Shown here in pieces: positions 59,409 through 64,000 of a stretch of DNA of 64,000 nt; positions within the stretch are counted from its first letter, which is position 1; the number at the start of each line of letters is the position of its first letter. The stretch lies in contig OZ005689.1 in assembly GCA_963930775.1 (NCBI GenBank), forward strand, positions 11,129,079 through 11,193,078, read 5' to 3'. The DNA is from Cliona cf. orientalis. Its lineage: Eukaryota; Porifera; Demospongiae; Clionaida; Clionaidae. The notes below the pieces were generated by a model that saw nothing but the letters and a program-made list of their open reading frames with translations, did not search any database and was not told where the DNA came from. The translations under genes and the position numbers were made by a program.

Positions 59409-62400
59409 ATGGGAGGAAGAAAGTTTAGATTAAGCCGTCACAAGAATGAGGAGCGAAAACGACGTTTGAAAAAGAACAAATCCATGGTTGTGTCCATACC
59501 TCGAGAATTAGTGACTATCACCTCATTCAAACTTAGCTTTCCAATATCTGTGTATGCTGAAGGGACTATCAGCTCTCTCGAATCCCTTTCGTCTCGATTG
59601 GCATCGCTACCTCTACCAGACTCGTGGATTATTGCCAAATCAAGACCACTAACACTGTGCAAGTCACGAGTTCAGCTTGATTCATCGTCAGCAAGGGCGG
59701 ATGTATCCATGAGTGTCGGTGTCACAGATCAGCTACAATGGTCACTGTCATTGACAAATAAACAGTTGGATCCTGGTTTATGCCCTCTTCTCTCTGGAGT
59801 GCCGTCAACACTAACCAGTGCCACGGCAGTGTGCTCTCTGTTAAGGCTATTGAATTCCACCAAAATATGCGTTGGAAATCCAGATACACAGTTTCTGGAC
59901 ATCTGGAAACAACGTTCACTCACTCTCCATGGTTCTTCAGGTAAGTCAAGTTATGCATTACACACAATAACACAATTAACCTTATTAAATTTTGTACAGG
60001 ACCCACGTGTGCATTCATTGATGACCTCTCCCTACAATGTGGCTCGACTATCAGGCATGTGAAGTGCCAGCTCTTGCTTCGTGACGAGAATCAAGCTGTT
60101 CGCTGCTCAGAGTGTGTGACTTACCGATCAACGCTGACAGTTCAAGCTACAAGGGCACAAAAGCAGAATAGTGATGCCACTCCATCCAGCCATGTCAATC
60201 ACAGGTATATTCTAACGGTTTTTATAACTTATCTTAAAATCACTTTGCTATGTTATTAGATACCAGCCCCTTCCGACGCTTATCAGTCGTCTAGGCCAGC
60301 TTCAGCACCAACACCGTAATCTGTCTAAACAACTAGATCGGCTAAAGAAGAAGATTGCTGAAGCATCCGAAGTTGGTGGAGTTTCTCTGGACGAGCAGTC
60401 CCACAATGACTTAAAGGAGTTGGCCAATTCATCAGAGAGCTCAGCGTTTTTTGACAGCCTCCCAAAAGATTCATTTCAGTCGATCTTCTGGCAGCAGCAA
60501 GTTGAGGCGGCCAACAAGAAGGATGCAAGGAGTATGCGCTGGCACCCGCTAATGATACGGTGGTGTCTGTACCTGAGGCATAGGTGAGAGTAGCCTGCTA
60601 TAGTAATATTATTATGATTTTACCATTAATACTGCTGGTATGTGTGCAGATCTAGTGGTGCCTATGAAACTCTTCGTAGTTCAGGGTGTGTGAAGCTACC
60701 TTCACAGCGAACGCTTAGAGACTACACACACTATGTGACAGCTTGTACGGGATTCTCTAGTGAGGTCGATGAGATGCTGATGAAGGCAGCAAAGGTTGAC
60801 TCGTGCCCTGAGCGGGAAAAATGCGTGATACTTCTACTGGATGAGATGCACATTCGTGAAGATCTTGTGTTCAACAAACACAATGGTGCTATGATTGGCT
60901 TCACGAACCTTGGCGACGTCAATGACCACCTTCTTCGGTTTGAGCAGTCACTTTCAGATGGAGCTCCAGCCTCGCCTAAGCTTGCTAAAACCATGATGGT
61001 TTTCATGGTTCGAGGTCTTTTTAGTAAGCTGCAGTTTGCATATGCCCAGTTTCCGTGTGCTGATTTGTCAGGCGACTTACTGTATGAGCCATTCTGGGAA
61101 GCTGTTGGGCGCTTGGAGAACTGTGGCCTCCAGGTTGGTATAATATCAATACTGTGTAATTCGTATTGATAATGTATTTTCTATTGCAGGTGCTAGGTGC
61201 TACTTTGGATGGGAATTCAGTGAACAGACGCCTCGTCAAGCTTCATCAACCATTTGCTGATCTTGTTTACAAGGTCATGAATCCCTTTGCAGAGAAGCGG
61301 TTTTTATACTTCTTTTCAGATCCTCCTCATTTAATCAAGACAGTGAGGAACTGTTGGCTCTCCAAACATCGTAATCTTTGGGTATGTACATACTATTCAG
61401 AGTCATCCAAGCTCTGGTTAACATTATGATTTATTATAACAGAATGATGGACGGTACATATCATGGAGTCATCTTCGCAGCCTGTATGAGCGAGACACAC
61501 ACATTGGAGCGGGAATCCGAATGGTACCAAAACTCAAATATGAGCACATTTCCCTTACATCATTCTCCAAAATGCGGGTTGATCTAGCTGCACAAGTACG
61601 TTAATACTAGTCTTACTATTGTGATTTTATAATGATCTACTATTTCCAGGTTCTAAGCGAGTCTGTATCAAAGGCACTGAAGCTTACAGGTGGGAATGAG
61701 GCCTCAGAGACAGCAAGATTTGTCGATATGATGGACAAGTTTTTCGATGCCCTGAATGTCCACAACTATACGGAGGGAGTTCACAAAAGAAAAAGGTTCA
61801 AAATGCCATACACCTCAAGCAAAGATATGCGTCTTAAGGTATGTATACACAAACGATTCACTTTTCATAGATATCCAATCACTGCATAGTTTCATTATTA
61901 CTATAGTGGATTGAGAGTGAGTTTCTTCCGTATCTGGACAAGTGGGAAGAGTCCGTCAATGCTGTACCGGGCTTGACTAAGACTCAGCTGAATAACAGGC
62001 TGCTTAGTGCTGAGACTAGGCTTGGATTAAGAATGACCTGTGAGTATTATTATTGTTATTGTTATGTGTGCGTTGTTACTGTTGGTATGTAATCACTTTT
62101 CCCATAGGCAAGTCCTTTGTGGAGCTCGTGCAGTACATCTTTACAGTTCCTGGTGTCCAGTCCTTCCTAAGTCAGAGAATATGCCAAGATCCCCTGGAAA
62201 ACTTCTTTGGTTGCCAGCGCCAACGTGGGGGAGTACACGACAATCCAAATGTGCAGGAGTTCATAAAGAACACGCAAGCTTTAAGTGTGATCAACTCCTT
62301 CTGCAAGGAACCAGCAAAGGGGAATTGCCGAGGTAGTCGCAATGACAGCTCCTTGGAGAAGGAAAACGCTGCTGAACCACTACCAAAGCGTCCCCGACGC

Positions 62401-62436
62401 AAAAGTAGCACGTCTAAACCGTTAGGACTTTATTAA
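59409..62436 (+). CDS. P-element-like transposase, nine exons, 846 aa, open frame
   Basis: Exons are 59409-59940, 60000-60204, 60260-60583, 60650-61133, 61190-61381, 61443-61595, 61650-61838, 61907-62039 and 62108-62436. All junctions are GT/AG with matching phases and the total is 2,541 nt with no stop. The N-terminus is basic (MGGRKFRLSRHKNEERKRR); I see no THAP zinc finger. Landmarks of a P-type RNase-H fold are ILLLDEMHIREDLVF with a candidate catalytic Asp, GFTNLGDVNDHL, GATLDGNSVNRRLVKLH, FFSDPPHLIKTVRNCW, WSHLRSLYERD and the C-terminal SQRICQDPLENFFGCQRQRG with a candidate catalytic Glu. A Cys motif (RCSECVTYRSTL) and a coiled coil (LSKQLDRLKKKIAE) precede the core. The family call rests on these motifs, with Kolobok-like or another DDE family as the alternative. 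An AATAAA follows 28 bp after the stop codon. Confidence 0.8.
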
Positions 62437-62463
62437 TATTGTTTTTTGTGACAACACATGCAC

Positions 62464-62476
62464 AATAAAATTTATT
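62464..62476. terminator. Back-to-back poly(A) signals of convergent genes
   Basis: AATAAA at 62464-62469 on the plus strand and AATAAA (TTTATT on plus) at 62471-62476 on the minus strand lie in the 85-bp gap between the P-like transposase and its accessory gene. They are placed to end both transcripts. Confidence 0.7.
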
Positions 62477-62521
62477 ATTATTATTATGAACACTTTTTGT
62501 CATAACACAATACAGATAAAA

Positions 62522-63664
62522 TTATTCTGAATCTGAATTATCTACAGCGGAAGCAGATTTGCTTTTCTTTGACTTTGAAATCAGCTGTTTGCGTACTCCC
62601 TTAGATTTTTGTGTAGTCTGCTTCTGTGCAACCTTGTACTGTTCTACCCAAGCACTGGCGTATGAAAACCCCCTGATTTTTACCCACTGATTGACGACCA
62701 TCTGTAGCAGTTCTGATGCACTACTGTCTTCCCAATCAGCACTAACCAGTGACCATAGAAAAAGTACATCTTCATTTTCAGTTATTGCAGTGGTGATGTG
62801 CTCCAAATTCAGCGTTTGTCCTCGATGGATGTGTTTGCGTAGTTCGTATTCCATCGCTACGAACATTTCAAAAGTGGTATGGTTGACACGAGTGAGCCCT
62901 CCTCGATTAATCAGCTGTACCTAGTCCTGTGAATCATTCGTTTCTTCATCACCATCATCTAACGAATCGAAAAGGCATAATTGAATGTCATCTTTCAATG
63001 AATGACGTGATTTTGACAGCTTCTTCCTAAGAGCTCGAGGGATATAGCCAGCAGCATATCTCAGCGCATTCGTTTCTTCATAAGTTAGGGGTTGACTTGA
63101 ATTGCTCTTGGGTGATTCGGTGATGGGGTGATGTACTCGTATTAGTTCCTTGAATATGAAGTCACCAACATATTGGCAAAAGATGGGTGACACTTTTGAG
63201 ACGGAAATACTGGAGGCCAAGAAGGTTTGCCAATCACTACGATACTCTGTTGACGTACGCAAAGCGTGGTAACTTGTCCACATCTTCTCTCGACGTACTT
63301 TCTGAGATTTGGCTCTTGCTTGCATGCATGTGCAAAGGGATGTCACCAGTTTTTTCTCGAACTTTGCCACCTCCTCTTCATGTCCAGGAATCCAGTCAAG
63401 TAGCTGCTCAGCAGTATTATGAGCTAGCATAGCTGGGTCTGTCTTCAAGGAAAATGATTTATCTTCTAGTAGTGCTCGTACTCCTTTGAGAAGCAGACCA
63501 GTACATGCAGTAGTCGTACCTGTTCATGTAAGCACACGCAAGATCATAATCTTATGCCATATATAAACTTGTGACTAGTAGCATGATAACAGTATCTATG
63601 ATGACTATACAAATTTGTGATCATCCAAGCTTTGATACTTACTTCCTTCGCCTCCAGTAGCCAT
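62522..63664 (-). CDS. Accessory protein of the P-like unit, 339 codons, one in-frame UAG
   Basis: Exon 1 (63664-63643) encodes MATGGEGS and exon 2 (63519-62522) continues in frame to a stop after DNSDSE; the total of 1,020 nt is an exact multiple of three. Landmarks are ACTGLLLKGVRALLED, AEQLLDWIPGHEEEVAKFEK, TNALRYAAGYIPRALRKKL, RGGLTRVNHTTFEMF, FLWSLVSADWEDSSASELL and WVKIRGFSYASAWVEQYK. From memory this protein accompanies P-like transposases in cnidarian and sponge repeats; its function is unknown. A single UAG (62921-62923) lies between DSQD and VQLINRGG, where I would expect a Trp-like residue. A one-base change from UGG would explain it. It may be a dead copy, a read-through site, or two separate proteins. 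It faces the transposase with 85 bp between stop codons. Confidence 0.7.
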
Positions 63665-64000
63665 ATATTCACCGCCAATACCTCGCGACTGTCAGGGTTT
63701 GCACAAGGAGAGAGGAGGGACGCCTAATAAAAGCGCACTAATCCGACGCTCCACCCATCAATTGGGAAGCACTTCCGTCTTACGCGGACTGCCCGTGTGA
63801 CTCGGTGTTACAGTTGATTTCGTTTCACTTGGAACGCGCGGGCCCGGGGCGGATCCGGATCCCGGGCTGGCCTGGCGCGCGCCCACGGCCGGCCATGTAA
63901 CGTAAGTACGTACGTACGTACGATTACGTATGACACGTGAATTTGTTTGAATCTGGCCCAATTTACCGCGAGCGCCAAATTTGAAATTGGGAGTGAAATG
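63665..64000. other. GC-rich region upstream of the accessory gene
   Basis: The stretch includes a very GC-rich block (about 63,835-63,895) with GGATCCGGATCC and several palindromic GGCCGGCC-like sites, followed by a TACG repeat. It lies where the accessory gene promoter should be and could hold the right end of the P-like element. No terminal repeat could be fixed. Confidence 0.4.

Overview
The window is eukaryotic and most likely from a demosponge or a similar early-branching animal. It is AT-rich and its genes carry many short phase-1 introns. It holds runs of immunoglobulin (Ig) exons, a probable Death-domain exon, a secreted protein of a type I associate with sponges and cnidarians, and an exceptional density of transposons. 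The species call is inference; the gene and element structures below are read from the sequence.

Left part (1-20 kb). A minus-strand Ig-superfamily gene enters from the left edge and ends with a signal-peptide exon at 7.6 kb. A truncated Helitron-type remnant (PIF1 helicase C-terminus plus OTU protease) lies at 9.6-11.3 kb. A complete four-exon secreted-protein gene (300 aa) occupies 12.8-15.2 kb. An Ig/Death-type host gene at 16.7-20.0 kb is interrupted by a LINE 3' fragment and by miniature transposons.

Centre (20.6-39.8 kb). This is a nest of insertions. A short inverted duplication of a host membrane-protein fragment holds a young gypsy-type LTR element (21,048-39,248, 143-bp LTRs). Its integrase region is split by a 13.6-kb CACTA/EnSpm-like element (21,518-35,140) with a 3-bp GTA target duplication. 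That element holds a second, 9.0-kb CACTA-like element (24,269-33,267, TGG duplication). The inner one contains a 1.3-kb foldback element that itself carries a 232-bp MITE, a TTAA-flanked element inside a tandem repeat, a perfect 51-bp-arm palindrome, and more. I see no transposase in either CACTA-like element.

Right part (39.8-64 kb). A diverged copy of the 5' end of the first Ig gene lies at 40.1-40.4 kb. Next is a five-exon MULE transposase gene (49.6 to 40.5 kb, minus strand). A piggyBac element with an open 606-aa transposase frame sits in its third intron. Then come a hairpin-centred inverted repeat, several MITEs (one holding a tRNA-like sequence), a dead Tc1 transposase, a BEN-domain gene, and a two-gene P-like unit. 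In that unit a nine-exon, 846-codon open transposase faces a convergent accessory gene that has one in-frame UAG.

Together the window records repeated rounds of insertion. LTR identity and nesting order give relative ages, the piggyBac and P-like transposases look recently functional, and host genes survive mainly at the edges.
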